Positions 24,091 through 34,869 of a stretch of 64,000 nucleotides of DNA are shown here, one piece after another. Source of the stretch: Cronobacter malonaticus LMG 23826 (GTDB lineage Bacteria > Pseudomonadota > Gammaproteobacteria > Enterobacterales > Enterobacteriaceae); NCBI RefSeq assembly GCF_001277215.2, contig NZ_CP013940.1:1054001-1118000 (forward strand), written 5' to 3'. The position numbers and the translations under genes were made by a program. The number at the start of each line of letters is the position of its first letter. The first letter of the stretch is position 1. The notes under the pieces were generated by a model that saw nothing but the letters and a program-made list of their open reading frames with translations, was not told the origin of the DNA and ran no database searches.

Positions 24091-25036
24091 GCTTCCAGTA
24101 AAGCAAATAACAGACGGCAATGGTGCCGCCGATGGTCACCGGATAGCCGAACGCCGAGCGTATCTCCGGCATGTTTTCAAAGTTCATGCCGTACATGCTG
24201 AAGATGACCGTCGGCACTACCAGAATCGCCCCCCAGCCTGCGAGCTTTTTCACCACCTCGTTTTGCTGCACGGTCACCAGCGCCAGGTTCACATGCATGG
24301 CGCTGGTCAGCATTTCACGCATATCTTCGGCATCCATCACCACGTGATGCGCGTGATCCTGAACGTCGCGCAGGTAAGGGCGTAGCGTTTTCGGCACGAT
24401 ATCTTCATGCAGGCGAATCAATTGGTTGCAGATTTCATCCACCGGCAGCGCGGCGTTACGGATAGCCAGCAGCTGACGGCGCAGCGTATAGACCTGCTGC
24501 ACGGCTTGCTTGTCGAACTCGGTGCGGAACATCGTGTTTTCCATCTCGCCGATGCGGCTGGTCAGCGACGAGGTGATTTCAAGATAGTTATCGACGATAA
24601 AATCGAGCAGGCAGTAGAGCGCGTACCCCGGCCCGATGGCCAGCATGTCAGGCTTTTCCTCGGCGCGCGCGCGAATGGGCGCATAGCTTTCAGAGGCACC
24701 GTGGCGCAGCGTTATCAGAAAGTTTTTGCCGATGAACAGGTGAGTTTCGCCAAATTCAATCTGCTCCTGGCGATTCATCCACGCGGTTTTCACCACCATA
24801 AACAGCGATTCGCCATACTGTTCGATTTTCGGGCGCTGATGGGCGGTGAGCGCATCTTCGATGGCGAGTTCGTGCAGGCCGAACTCCTGCTGAATGATAT
24901 GCATAAACGGCGCGTCGGGCTGCCACAACCCCAGCCAGATAAAGGCGTCAGGATCTTCAATCGCTTCGCTGATATCTTCGAGGTTAATCACTTCCGGCTT
25001 TTTGTCGCGCCGGTACACCATACTGTTAACAATCAT
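24068..25036 (-). CDS. CorA-family divalent metal ion channel
   Basis: 322-residue member of the CorA (2-TM-GxN) family. A large N-terminal cytoplasmic domain with long helices (about 150-255) precedes two C-terminal membrane helices (about 262-282 and 295-315). The signature YGMNFENMPE follows the first helix. Mg2+/Co2+/Ni2+ uptake is the family role. It is not the main enterobacterial corA (that lies elsewhere and differs), so it is a secondary paralog. Confidence 0.87.
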   Translation of the reverse strand: MIVNSMVYRRDKKPEVINLEDISEAIEDPDAFIWLGLWQPDAPFMHIIQQEFGLHELAIEDALTAHQRPKIEQYGESLFMVVKTAWMNRQEQIEFGETHLFIGKNFLITLRHGASESYAPIRARAEEKPDMLAIGPGYALYCLLDFIVDNYLEITSSLTSRIGEMENTMFRTEFDKQAVQQVYTLRRQLLAIRNAALPVDEICNQLIRLHEDIVPKTLRPYLRDVQDHAHHVVMDAEDMREMLTSAMHVNLALVTVQQNEVVKKLAGWGAILVVPTVIFSMYGMNFENMPEIRSAFGYPVTIGGTIAVCYLLYWKLKRSGWL

Positions 25037-25129
25037 TTTCTCATCCCTGGCGGTACGCTTATCGGGTAACTATAAACACCGCGCGTGCCGTCTTCCTCTT
25101 TTTCGCGTGAATTCAGGCGATTCTGGCGC

Positions 25130-26002
25130 TCAGAACATCTCCACCAGGCGGCGCACCGACGGCGAGCGCTCAAACTTACGCCAGGCCAGCGCGATATCGG
25201 TTTTCAGCGTCTGATCGCTTAACCGGTGAAACGTCACCTCCGGGTGCCCGATGCACTGCATCGACACCGGCACCAGCGCGAAACCAAACCCGGCCGCCAC
25301 CATGCTGAGTGAGGAGGAGAGCTGCGACGCCTGCTGGCTGTCGGCAGGCGCAAGCCCCGCGCGCAGGCAGGCGTTAAACACCAGTTCATACAGCCCAGGC
25401 GCCACCTCGTGCGGGAAGAGAACCAGCGGCGTGCCGACCAGTTCGCTCAGCGCCACTTCATCACGCTCGCTCAGAGGATGGCTGCGGTGCAGCGCGGCCA
25501 CCATCGGCTCCACGTCAATCAGGCGCAGGTTAAACGCCTTGCTGCTCTCGCACGGCAGGCGGACAAACGCGGCGTCCAGCAATCCTTCCTGCAAGTCGTG
25601 CATCAGCGAGGCCATATTCGCCTCCTGTTGCAGCAGCGTAATCGCCGGATAGCGGTGCTGAAATTCATGCAGCAGGGAGAAAATACGGGGATGAAAAGCA
25701 TTAGAACTGCTGATACCGACCGAGAGCGTGCCGTTGACGCCGCGCGCGATGCCGCGGGTTTTCTCCAGCGCCGCGTCGCTGAGCGCCAGTATCTGGCACG
25801 CGTCCTGATAAAAGGCTTCGCCGGCCTCGGTAAGCTCCACGCCGCGCGTCAGGCGACGCAGCAGCGGCGTGCCCACTTCGCGCTCAAGGCGCTGGATCTG
25901 CTGGCTGAGCGGCGGCTGAGAAATACCCAGCAATTCAGCGGCACGGGTGAAGTGTCGCGTCTGGGCTACCGCCACGAAATAACGCAAATATCGAAGTTCC
26001 AT
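25130..26002 (-). CDS. budR: LysR-type regulator of the bud operon
   Basis: 290-residue LysR protein: winged helix-turn-helix at 1-60 (FTRAAELLGISQPPLSQQIQRLE) and effector-binding domain after about 90. It is divergent from budA with 106 bases between, the classic LTTR layout, and corresponds by place to BudR/AlsR of Klebsiella and Bacillus, which activate acetoin genes in response to acetate. The ligand is not shown by the sequence. Confidence 0.87.
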   Translation of the reverse strand: MELRYLRYFVAVAQTRHFTRAAELLGISQPPLSQQIQRLEREVGTPLLRRLTRGVELTEAGEAFYQDACQILALSDAALEKTRGIARGVNGTLSVGISSSNAFHPRIFSLLHEFQHRYPAITLLQQEANMASLMHDLQEGLLDAAFVRLPCESSKAFNLRLIDVEPMVAALHRSHPLSERDEVALSELVGTPLVLFPHEVAPGLYELVFNACLRAGLAPADSQQASQLSSSLSMVAAGFGFALVPVSMQCIGHPEVTFHRLSDQTLKTDIALAWRKFERSPSVRRLVEMF

Positions 26003-26108
26003 ATCAAATACGACTCAAACCGGGATGCTTTCTATATTGGAACCCTGCGCTGAATCGCGTCAACATTTGATTAATCTTTCTTACGAAATATGAGTGAGGA
26101 TCAGTGCG

Positions 26109-26888
26109 ATGAGCCATGCAACCGATTGTTCTTGCGAGGAAAGCTTGCTGGAAACCGTGCGGGCGCTGCGGGATAAAGATACAGAATGTGTGATATATCA
26201 AACATCCATGATGAGCGCATTGCTCAGTGGGGTTTACGAAGGAAATACCACCATTGCTGATCTCCTGACCAAAGGCGATTTTGGCCTTGGCACCTTTAAC
26301 GAGCTGGACGGCGAACTTATCGCCTTCAGCCATGAAGTTCACCAGCTGCGCGCCGACGGCAGCGCCCGCGAAGCGCAGCCTGACCAGAAAACGCCGTTCG
26401 CGGTAATGACCTGGTTTAAACCGCACTACCGCCAGCGCTTCGACCGGCCGATGAGCCGCCAGCAGATCCATGATGTGATCGACCGCCAGGTGCCGTCCGA
26501 TAACGTTTTCTGCGCGCTGCGCATCGACGGCCACTTCCGCCATGCCCACACCCGCACCGTACCGCGCCAGACGCCGCCGTACCGCGCGATGACCGACGTG
26601 CTGGACGACCAGCCGGTATTCCGCTTCGACGGCCGCGACGGCGTGTTAGTCGGATTCCGCACGCCGCAGCATATGCAGGGCATTAACGTCGCGGGCTACC
26701 ACGAACATTTCATTACCGACGATCGTCAGGGCGGCGGACACCTGCTCGACTACCAGTTAGAGCATGGTGTTCTCACTTTCGGGGAGATCCACAAGCTGAT
26801 GATCGATCTGCCGTCGGACCCGGCGTTCCTCAACGCCAATCTGCATCCCGACAATCTTGATGCGGCTATCCGTTCGGTTGAAAACTAA
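26109..26888 (+). CDS. budA: Acetolactate decarboxylase
   Basis: Converts 2-acetolactate to acetoin, the second step of the butanediol pathway. 259 residues, the same length as Klebsiella BudA. The zinc-binding histidines are seen in FRHAHTRT (near 142-144) and GYHEHFI (His near 198), with conserved Glu in TFNELDGE near 65. First gene of budABC; the GAGGATCAG ribosome site precedes ATG 26109. Confidence 0.95.
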   Translation: MSHATDCSCEESLLETVRALRDKDTECVIYQTSMMSALLSGVYEGNTTIADLLTKGDFGLGTFNELDGELIAFSHEVHQLRADGSAREAQPDQKTPFAVMTWFKPHYRQRFDRPMSRQQIHDVIDRQVPSDNVFCALRIDGHFRHAHTRTVPRQTPPYRAMTDVLDDQPVFRFDGRDGVLVGFRTPQHMQGINVAGYHEHFITDDRQGGGHLLDYQLEHGVLTFGEIHKLMIDLPSDPAFLNANLHPDNLDAAIRSVEN

Positions 26889-26909
26889 CAGTCAGAAAGG
26901 GGAAATATC

Positions 26910-29380
<2,471 letters not shown>

Positions 29381-29410
29381 TTCTTATCATCTATCTTTTC
29401 GGACATGCCG

Positions 29411-29441
29411 AAAGCCCACCGTTACTGCGGTGGGTTTTTTT
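29411..29441 (+). terminator. Terminator of budABC
   Basis: CCCACCG / CGGTGGG stem followed by seven T residues, 31 bases after the budC stop. Confidence 0.87.
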
Positions 29442-29462
29442 ATGGCGATACAGGCAGGTTTA

Positions 29463-29914
29463 TTAGTGGTGTTTTTCGATGGTATCGTGGCTGTCTGTTT
29501 GCCAGGTTTCATTATTAATATCGAACTGCGTATGACCATCTTTGTGTTCACGGACAATCATCAGGATGTGTTTATCGAGGCAATTATCAGGGCTTTGATT
29601 TTGGTGAGCAGAGACGATCTTCTTGACCCAGCGTCTGATAACCTTTGCCGAAATCGTAAGTATAATAGTTTCTGAAAATCGCAACAGATTTATTTTTCAG
29701 CGAATAGCGAGCCAGAAGATTCGACCTTTGCTTAACCCACCATGTGATTTTTCTTCAGGCGATGAGGGGAAGTTTTTAACCACTATCACAGGCGCAAAAT
29801 CGTCGCGATGCACGTCCACAACGTCAACTTTCTCGTTACCCTGCATGGAATACAAGACGGTAGCCAGTATGACTGTGAGATTTATAATAATCACTGCCTT
29901 TAATTTCTTTTCAA
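29463..29914 (-). pseudogene. DUF943-family gene broken by frameshifts
   Basis: Leftward remnant of a DUF943 membrane-anchored protein. A hydrophobic start (VIIINLTVILATVLY) and VDVVDVHRDDFAPVIVVKNFP are in one frame to about 29757. The family core ITWWVKQRSNLLARYSL, then YYTYDFGKGYQTLGQEDRLC, is in the next frame. The tail PDNCLDKHILMIVREHKDG is back in the first frame. The first break is a missing A in an A5 run (near 29750); the second, near 29605, restores the frame. A TTG start near 29914 would also need one more A. DUF943 genes often occur near T6SS effector loci; no function is proved. Confidence 0.75.
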
Positions 29915-30135
29915 CGATCCTTCAGCGTAATAGTGGTTACATTTATTTTATTTCCGGACTTTAATTATGCGGTATGTTTTTAATGTTCGTTATGCTGTGC
30001 AGGCACTAACTGTATTCAAATCGGAATATATTTATACCGTTGCGCTTGTTTTCAGTGATTGACTTCTGGATTCTAAGATGGATGTTGAAGTTATTCGATT
30101 ATGCAAGCATGTTCCATCTTTACGTAAAAGGATTT
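29915..30135. other. AT-rich intergenic region
   Basis: AT-rich stretch before the zincin-motif gene, with much lower GC content than the bud operon. No gene is supported here. Confidence 0.5.
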
Positions 30136-30690
30136 ATGAAAATGAGAAATAGTAATTTCGACATCAGGGAGGGAACCCTCCGGCTGATGACGCTGGGCGA
30201 AATAGCGATGGCCCGACGCGTGTTTGGTAATAGCATTGTGTATAGCCGTGTCTGGATACATTGTGACAGCTATTTTCCGTTTGGCTTACAAAGTAAAGGC
30301 GTTGCAATGGCACCCAATGGAGAGTTGTGGTTCAGGAAGGAGGGCTATAAGCCTGATTTTTCTGCCAGCAATGTGTTAATTCAGTCGAGGCATGTCTTTA
30401 TCCATGAACTTGGCCATGTCTGGCAACATCAACATGGACAATCGGTACGAACCCGGGGATTGTTCAGTTGGGCCGCCAATTATTACTATCAGCTTGATAA
30501 AAGTACGCTTATCGATTATTCACTTGAGCAGCAGGCTTCGATTATTGCTGACTACTGGTTACTTCTTGTTTATGGTATGCAAACCTGGTTGGCTTTCCAG
30601 GTCGAAGGAAAACAGGGCAGGTACAGAGGTAAAGACCGGCTTGCCGATATTCCCCGTCTTTACCAGAAAATTGCCACCGGACGAGGCTGA
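30136..30690 (+). CDS. HELGH-motif protein, putative T6SS-type effector
   Basis: 184 residues. It shows a zincin motif HELGHVWQHQHG (near 95-106) inside the pattern I associate with Vgr/Rhs-related orphan proteins: LTLGEIAMARRVFG, then SRVWIHCDSYFPFGLQ, then GVAMAPNGELWFR. The ATG at 30136 is chosen for its AAAAGGA site five bases upstream. No signal peptide is visible. A lipoprotein gene follows three bases after the stop, which suggests an effector and its immunity partner. The toxin role is inference from context and family memory. Base composition is AT-richer than the neighbours, consistent with transfer. Confidence 0.6.
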   Translation: MKMRNSNFDIREGTLRLMTLGEIAMARRVFGNSIVYSRVWIHCDSYFPFGLQSKGVAMAPNGELWFRKEGYKPDFSASNVLIQSRHVFIHELGHVWQHQHGQSVRTRGLFSWAANYYYQLDKSTLIDYSLEQQASIIADYWLLLVYGMQTWLAFQVEGKQGRYRGKDRLADIPRLYQKIATGRG

Positions 30691-30693
30691 CAG

Positions 30694-31053
30694 ATGAAAG
30701 AACATCTCCTGAAATTTTCATTAGTACTGCTGGCAGGCTGCGCAGGGCCAGGGGATCGTTTACCGGATATCCAGCCGGGTCATGTAGAAATGAACGGCAA
30801 TACGCCCTGCATCACTTATGTGGTTAAGCCTGGCGATCGTCTCTCATTCATTGAAATCGCTAATCACAGCAGCGCGGGTGACAGTTTTCAAAAAATCGTG
30901 CGTGAAGATGCGCTGTATCCGCAGCAGGGCGAGTGTCTGCCGACGCTTGGTTATCATTTCGAAAGCGGCAATACGTATGTGGCGTATTACAGCGTGGATA
31001 ATCCGCGTGATGAACGAGAACGCATTATTGAAGTAACCTTTTCGACGCCATAA
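30694..31053 (+). CDS. Putative periplasmic immunity lipoprotein
   Basis: 119 residues. Lipoprotein signal MKEHLLKFSLVLLAGC with the lipobox LLAGC (Cys near 16), then GPGDRLPDIQPGHVEMNGN, a pattern I know from proteins annotated as putative T6SS immunity periplasmic lipoproteins. Three bases separate it from the upstream HELGH-motif gene, so they are co-transcribed. Neutralising that protein in the periplasm is the natural inference but is not shown. Confidence 0.65.
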   Translation: MKEHLLKFSLVLLAGCAGPGDRLPDIQPGHVEMNGNTPCITYVVKPGDRLSFIEIANHSSAGDSFQKIVREDALYPQQGECLPTLGYHFESGNTYVAYYSVDNPRDERERIIEVTFSTP

Positions 31054-31083
31054 ATTCACCACAGCAAAGATTCCCGAACAATA

Positions 31084-31107
31084 AAAAGCCCCTGTCGGGG
31101 CTTTTAA
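31084..31107. terminator. Terminator after the lipoprotein gene
   Basis: AAAAGCCCC / GGGGCTTTT hairpin with TGTC loop, 31 bases past the lipoprotein stop; symmetric, so usable from both sides. Confidence 0.85.
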
Positions 31108-31174
31108 ATAAAGACGCGTAGCGTTTATACCGGGCGCTCAATAATACCGATTTGCCCGCAGCAAATGACAGTAA

Positions 31175-31870
31175 TCAGTCTTTGCCCTGCAACAGGAAGC
31201 GATAAATCAGACCGCCCACTACGCCGCCCACAATCGGTACGAGCCAGAAAACCCACAGTTGTTGTAAAGCCCAGCTGCCCTGGAAAATAGCGACAGCGGT
31301 GCTTCGCGCTGGGTTCACCGACGTGTTGGTGACAGGAATGCTGATGAGATGAATCAGCGTCAGGGCGAGGCCAATCGCCAGCGGCGCAAATTTCGCCGGT
31401 GCGTTTTTATCCGTGACGCCGTGGATAATCAGCAGGAAGAACGCCGTCAGCACCAGTTCAGTCAGGATAGCTGCCGAAAGGCTGTAACCATCCGGCGAGT
31501 GTTCGCCATAGCCGTTGGCGGCAAAACCGCTTGCAACAGCGTCAAAGCCCGGTTTACCGCTGGCAATGGCATACAGCACGCCCGCCGCGGCAATACCGCC
31601 GATGACCTGGGAAATGATGTAAGGAATCACATCCTGAAAGGTAATACGTCCACCTGCCCATAAACCCAGCGTGACGGCCGGATTAAAATGACCGCCGGAA
31701 ATATGCCCTACGGCATACGCCATGGTCAGGACGGTCAGACCAAACGCCAGCGCAACCCCTGTAAAACCAATGCCCAGTTCAGGATACGCCGCAGCAAGCA
31801 CCGCGCTCCCGCAACCACCAAATACCAGCCAGAATGTGCCGAAAAATTCAGCCGCACTTTTTCTCAACAT
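31175..31870 (-). CDS. aqpZ: Aquaporin Z
   Basis: Inner-membrane water channel of 231 residues, same length as E. coli AqpZ. Both half-helix motifs are intact ([14 protein letters not shown] near 62 and [12 protein letters not shown] near 185), and six membrane helices are evident. It is the last recognisable chromosomal gene before the prophage. Confidence 0.97.
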   Translation of the reverse strand: MLRKSAAEFFGTFWLVFGGCGSAVLAAAYPELGIGFTGVALAFGLTVLTMAYAVGHISGGHFNPAVTLGLWAGGRITFQDVIPYIISQVIGGIAAAGVLYAIASGKPGFDAVASGFAANGYGEHSPDGYSLSAAILTELVLTAFFLLIIHGVTDKNAPAKFAPLAIGLALTLIHLISIPVTNTSVNPARSTAVAIFQGSWALQQLWVFWLVPIVGGVVGGLIYRFLLQGKD

Positions 31871-32391
31871 ATTATTTGTCCTTATTTACACTATGACCGC
31901 TACGTATTTATTTAGCGGCGGAATATCATAGCGTTTAAAATTGAGAACGGAATCGGTCGAAAGTATTAATCAGAAATTAAATATTATGAACTGTGCATAA
32001 TTGATTATTTGTGTGAGTAAAATGATTTCGAATTAATAATCTGTGAGTGTATTGTTGTTTTAATGTGTAATATGTTTTGAGAAATTAAAAATCCTGATTC
32101 TCCAGTGGCTTTCTCGGCCTTTTACTACTGACTGGTGATTATATGGGCATAATATTACATCTCTTTCTGACTATGCCCACAATATGCCCACAAAAGTTGG
32201 CGAAGTTAATAGATGTCAGATAACGCTCAGTAACGTTAAGTTAGCGAGAGCCGCATTTTTTATGGGGAGTGAAGAGGACGGGAAAAGTCAGGTAATGCCT
32301 GTATGGCGTCCCCTGCAGACGTCTAACATACCGTCTAAGGGGTTGCGCCATATAGATATTTTTTATGTTGGTAAATAATTTACCCAGGGTT
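31871..32391. other. AT-rich boundary region with the presumed left attachment site
   Basis: About 520 bases without a supportable gene. The first part holds the aqpZ promoter. From about 32140 there are integrase arm-site-like repeats: TGGGCAT (32144-32150) and two direct ATGCCCAC units (32173-32180, 32184-32191). A 64-codon open frame at 32184-32378 has no family likeness and could be integrase debris or chance. No attachment core can be defined without the far end of the prophage. Confidence 0.5.
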
Positions 32392-32589
32392 TTACCCATT
32401 GTGGCGGGAGATGAGTTTGTTTTTGAATGCCTGATGGTCACGATATAGCCAACGTGACCGGCCGTGAATTTTCTGAGGTTTTGGCAGGGTGCCGTCTTTG
32501 ATTCTGTCATAGATGAAGGTTTTGCCGAAACCAGTATCAGCCATGATGAATTTCAGGTCAATGAGCGTGTCGTCGCGCAGTTCTCTCAT
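32392..32589 (-). CDS. AlpA-like / excisionase family DNA-binding protein
   Basis: 65-residue helix-turn-helix protein of the AlpA/Xis kind: DLKFIMADTGFGKTFIYDRI is the recognition unit, followed by KIHGRSRWLYRDHQAFKNKL, the usual wing. Position next to the attachment region supports a directionality-factor role. ATG 32589 has a GGAGATAAT site upstream. Confidence 0.78.
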   Translation of the reverse strand: MRELRDDTLIDLKFIMADTGFGKTFIYDRIKDGTLPKPQKIHGRSRWLYRDHQAFKNKLISRHNG

Positions 32590-32606
32590 ATCATTATCTC
32601 CAGGCG

Positions 32607-32630
32607 TAAAAAAGCCGCCATCAGGCGGCC
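32607..32630 (-). terminator. Early-arm terminator after 32621 gene
   Basis: Leftward GCCGCC/GGCGGC hairpin with TGAT loop and a T6 tail; it overlaps the end of the upstream gene. Confidence 0.7.
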
Positions 32631-32968
32631 TTGAGTAGTTCTTGCATGAGCGCATAAGTTTCTGGCGCGCGTCCGTCTGGTCGCTTTAACTCCTCCTTTA
32701 GCAGCCCTGTCAGCCGATCCCATTCGCGCAGAATTGGAGAAAAACTCTTAACCTTCTTCGCTATTGCGGAAAAGCTATCTTTAATCTCAGGGATATCCTC
32801 AACCAGAAGCATGCATCTGTGCAGGTCTGCCGGGTCGGATGGAGCATCGAAACGACCATGATAAAAGTTCTTTTCCAGGCCAAGTGCAATTGATGCCATC
32901 GTCGCACTGCTTATTCCAACGCGACCCTTTGCCTGCCACTCCAGAACCTTCATTGCCAAATCAGACAT
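32621..32968 (-). CDS. Phage early-arm protein, unknown
   Basis: 115 residues, mostly helical and charged, without cysteines clusters or membrane helices. The N-terminal VLEWQAKGRVGISSATMASIALG is a pattern I have seen in uncharacterised lambdoid early genes. ATG 32968 (MSDLAMKVLE) follows a GGAGAAATTT site. I do not recognise a function. Confidence 0.7.
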   Translation of the reverse strand: MSDLAMKVLEWQAKGRVGISSATMASIALGLEKNFYHGRFDAPSDPADLHRCMLLVEDIPEIKDSFSAIAKKVKSFSPILREWDRLTGLLKEELKRPDGRAPETYALMQELLKAA

Positions 32969-32982
32969 AAATTTCTCCAATA

Positions 32983-33003
32983 AAAAACCCGCGCTCGGCG
33001 GGT
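32983..33003 (-). terminator. Early-arm terminator after 33003 gene
   Basis: Leftward CCCGC/GCGGG hairpin with a T6 tail immediately past the stop of the SOS-box gene. Confidence 0.7.
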
Positions 33004-33257
33004 CACTGTGTTAACTCAAATACATCGTCCCACGGCGGGAATGTGCTCATCCGTCTGTGCGACATGATGTACTCCGACGCTACGGTCATCGAGCATGGCT
33101 TCTCGAACTCCAGCATAAAAACATCATCGTACGCTTTCCCAAGCCACCAACCGCCGCCGTATTCCTTTGCGCGCTGAATGAGCACCCATCTACCTGGCGT
33201 GATGCGATGATGCACCTCGCCTCTGTAGATAATCAGATAGTCCTAGTCTTTGCTCAT
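33003..33257 (-). pseudogene. SOS-box gene interrupted by an amber codon
   Basis: Reading from ATG 33257 gives MSKD, then TAG, then DYLIIYRGEVHHRI and an open frame to 33003 (84 codons in all). TAG is one base from TGG, so a Trp codon was probably lost. A good GGGGTG ribosome site precedes the ATG and a near-perfect LexA box lies 16 bases further up, so the ATG is the true start. If the amber is not suppressed, only translation from a later codon could give product (GTG at about 33215 gives 70 residues). The protein (WVLIQRAKEYGGGWWLGKAYD...) is not one I recognise. Confidence 0.7.
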
Positions 33258-33272
33258 GACGCACCCCAAAAT

Positions 33273-33292
33273 AACTGTATTTATATACAGTA
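33273..33292 (-). promoter_or_regulatory. LexA (SOS) box
   Basis: On the minus strand TACTGTATATAAATACAGTT, which fits the CTGT-(AT)4-ACAG LexA consensus at every defined position. It lies just upstream of the amber-interrupted gene, so that gene is induced by DNA damage independently of the early promoter. Confidence 0.88.
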
Positions 33293-33311
33293 AATTGAGG
33301 TGGGCGGGCTG

Positions 33312-34118
33312 TCAATTCTTGCCCGGAGCTGCCGGTAGAGGCATCCAGTGGGTTATGTTGAGTCCAGCGCTATCAAACTTCTTATGCGCAGCGAGATACT
33401 CAAAGCAGAAATAGCTGATGTCGAACTCGTATTCGTCCTGTACATAGCACAAGTAAAGACCTCCATTTTCCGGCATCTGCTCGCTGCAAGCTATCCAGCC
33501 CTCCGGCAACTTGTAAGGCTGGCTTACAGGTTCAGCAACAACCGACGCGGGCTTGAAGGGCTTCCTGTCTTTCACCCATGTAACCAACATCTGGATATAG
33601 TCTTGCTGTGAAGCCCACAGCATCTCATCAGACTCCGGCGCTGCGATGCCAGCATTACTTAAAGCTATTCGCAGGCCCTCAGGCACAACCGGCGCAGGCG
33701 GCGCGAGCAGCTCCATCACTTCGTCTAACGCGAACTCGGCAGCGTTGTAGAACGTTGCGCCTGGCGAACGCGCGCACAGCCAGTGGGCTTTGTTGCAAAT
33801 TGCTTTACGGTCGATTTTCGGCACAACCGTCGCGGGCGGTGCGGTGTAGAGCACTCGGCATCTGATACCGCGATCTAGCGCTTCATCGTAGAGGTATTTT
33901 TCAACGTCGTGCCAGTCCATGGCCTGCACCTGATAAACAGGCTCCGCCCGCTCCCGCATCAAATCACTTTCCAGCGGTGGTAGGTCGGGAGTGGTCACTC
34001 CAAACAACGCGGCCAGCGCGCGGTAGTTTTGCTCGCTGTGATAGCGGCCTTTGCAGCGAACCAGTTTTTCTGCCGCGGCCACAATCTGAATCAGCCTCTC
34101 TTGGCTTTTTTCGCTCAC
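33312..34118 (-). CDS. Mosaic Ea22-like protein with DUF551 C-terminus
   Basis: 268 residues from a GTG start at 34118. N-terminal helical part (RLIQIVAAAEKLVRCKGRYHSEQNYRALA), then segments RERAEPVYQV, LYTAPPAT and LAPPAPVVPEGLR that recur in other lambdoid early proteins. The C-terminal 70 residues form a DUF551 domain (WIACSEQMPENGGLYLC to THWMPLPAAPG). DUF551 and Ea22-type proteins are common in the lambdoid left arm with no known role. Another mosaic protein at 44437 shares the same modules. Confidence 0.78.
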   Translation of the reverse strand: MSEKSQERLIQIVAAAEKLVRCKGRYHSEQNYRALAALFGVTTPDLPPLESDLMRERAEPVYQVQAMDWHDVEKYLYDEALDRGIRCRVLYTAPPATVVPKIDRKAICNKAHWLCARSPGATFYNAAEFALDEVMELLAPPAPVVPEGLRIALSNAGIAAPESDEMLWASQQDYIQMLVTWVKDRKPFKPASVVAEPVSQPYKLPEGWIACSEQMPENGGLYLCYVQDEYEFDISYFCFEYLAAHKKFDSAGLNITHWMPLPAAPGKN

Positions 34119-34177
34119 GCCTCACCCCCTGTCTCAAGATTGATGCCCGCCGCCGCTTTCAGTTTTGCTGTGTTCAT
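34115..34177 (-). CDS. Possible 20-residue early peptide
   Basis: ATG 34177 opens a 20-codon frame (MNTAKLKAAAGINLETGGEA) that overlaps the stop of the upstream gene and the GTG of the downstream gene (GTGA junction). The tight overlaps suggest a translated coupling peptide, but nothing else supports it. Confidence 0.35.
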   Translation of the reverse strand: MNTAKLKAAAGINLETGGEA

Positions 34178-34701
34178 GCGGCACCGCCTTGACGCAGCTC
34201 GACTGCGAAATCGCTGGCAATATTTACTGCCTCATCAAGTCCTATCATTTCGTCTTGACGGCAACTTACGATTGAATTGCTAATTTTCAGGCAAACAGCA
34301 TCAACAGCGCTGGCCCGCACTTCGCTCAGGAATGCGTCAGTGGCCGGGGTTTCGATTTCTGGCTTGGCATATACCGGCCAGCAATCAGTTCCATCGGAAT
34401 TTTTGTATCCTGCCTCGTTATGAACATCAAGATATTCACCACATGGGAGAGGGTCTTCCCATGTTGGTGGAATAGCGTGCCAGGATAGATAGGCTTGAGG
34501 CTTGTCAAACGCAGCCTTCAGCCCCGCATTCTCCGCCGCCAACTCTTCGCACTGCTTCGTCTTTTCGCGCAGCGCCAGAGTGGTAACGTCGAGCTTATCC
34601 GCCAGTCGGACAATCATCTTCGCGATATCCAGCAGCGGCGTATTGCTGTCGAGGCACTTCGCCAGCTCATGGCCGGCTGCGATTAATTCGTCGTTGTTCA
34701 T
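34174..34701 (-). CDS. Ea22/ead-like early protein
   Basis: 175 residues. The N-terminal coiled-coil section (about 25-65, VTTLALREKTKQCEELAAENAGLKAAF with intermediate hydrophobics) is the Ea22/Ead hallmark; a middle segment and C-terminal ASDFAVELRQGGAA complete it. Lambda Ea22 is non-essential and its role is unknown. Its start overlaps the end of the next gene upstream by four bases. Confidence 0.75.
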   Translation of the reverse strand: MNNDELIAAGHELAKCLDSNTPLLDIAKMIVRLADKLDVTTLALREKTKQCEELAAENAGLKAAFDKPQAYLSWHAIPPTWEDPLPCGEYLDVHNEAGYKNSDGTDCWPVYAKPEIETPATDAFLSEVRASAVDAVCLKISNSIVSCRQDEMIGLDEAVNIASDFAVELRQGGAA

Positions 34702-34859
34702 TTCTTCGCTCCCAGCCAGCGGTTGAGGTATTTGTTGTTATTCACAGAGCCGAAGCTGTTGCGTTTCATAAGCTCTTCGCGGCTCGGCATCGGAGTGTGT
34801 TTGCGGTCAGACTTACCGCCGACGGTTACGGTTAAATAATTTGCCTGGTCTCTGGACAT
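34698..34859 (-). CDS. Small basic phage protein, unknown
   Basis: 53 residues (MSRDQANYLTVTVGGKSDRK...YLNRWLGAKK), basic, no recognised domain. The start is set by TTAAGGAGTTAACC upstream of ATG 34859. Confidence 0.65.
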   Translation of the reverse strand: MSRDQANYLTVTVGGKSDRKHTPMPSREELMKRNSFGSVNNNKYLNRWLGAKK

Positions 34860-34869
34860 GGTTAACTCC

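Noticed and set aside
31871..32140. Possible small RNA or gene between aqpZ and the prophage
   Set aside because: AT-rich with many stops in all frames and no hairpin-T run; best taken as promoter region.
32184..32378. 64-codon rightward frame at the prophage edge as an integrase start
   Set aside because: No tyrosine recombinase residues or good ribosome site; listed only as part of the boundary region.
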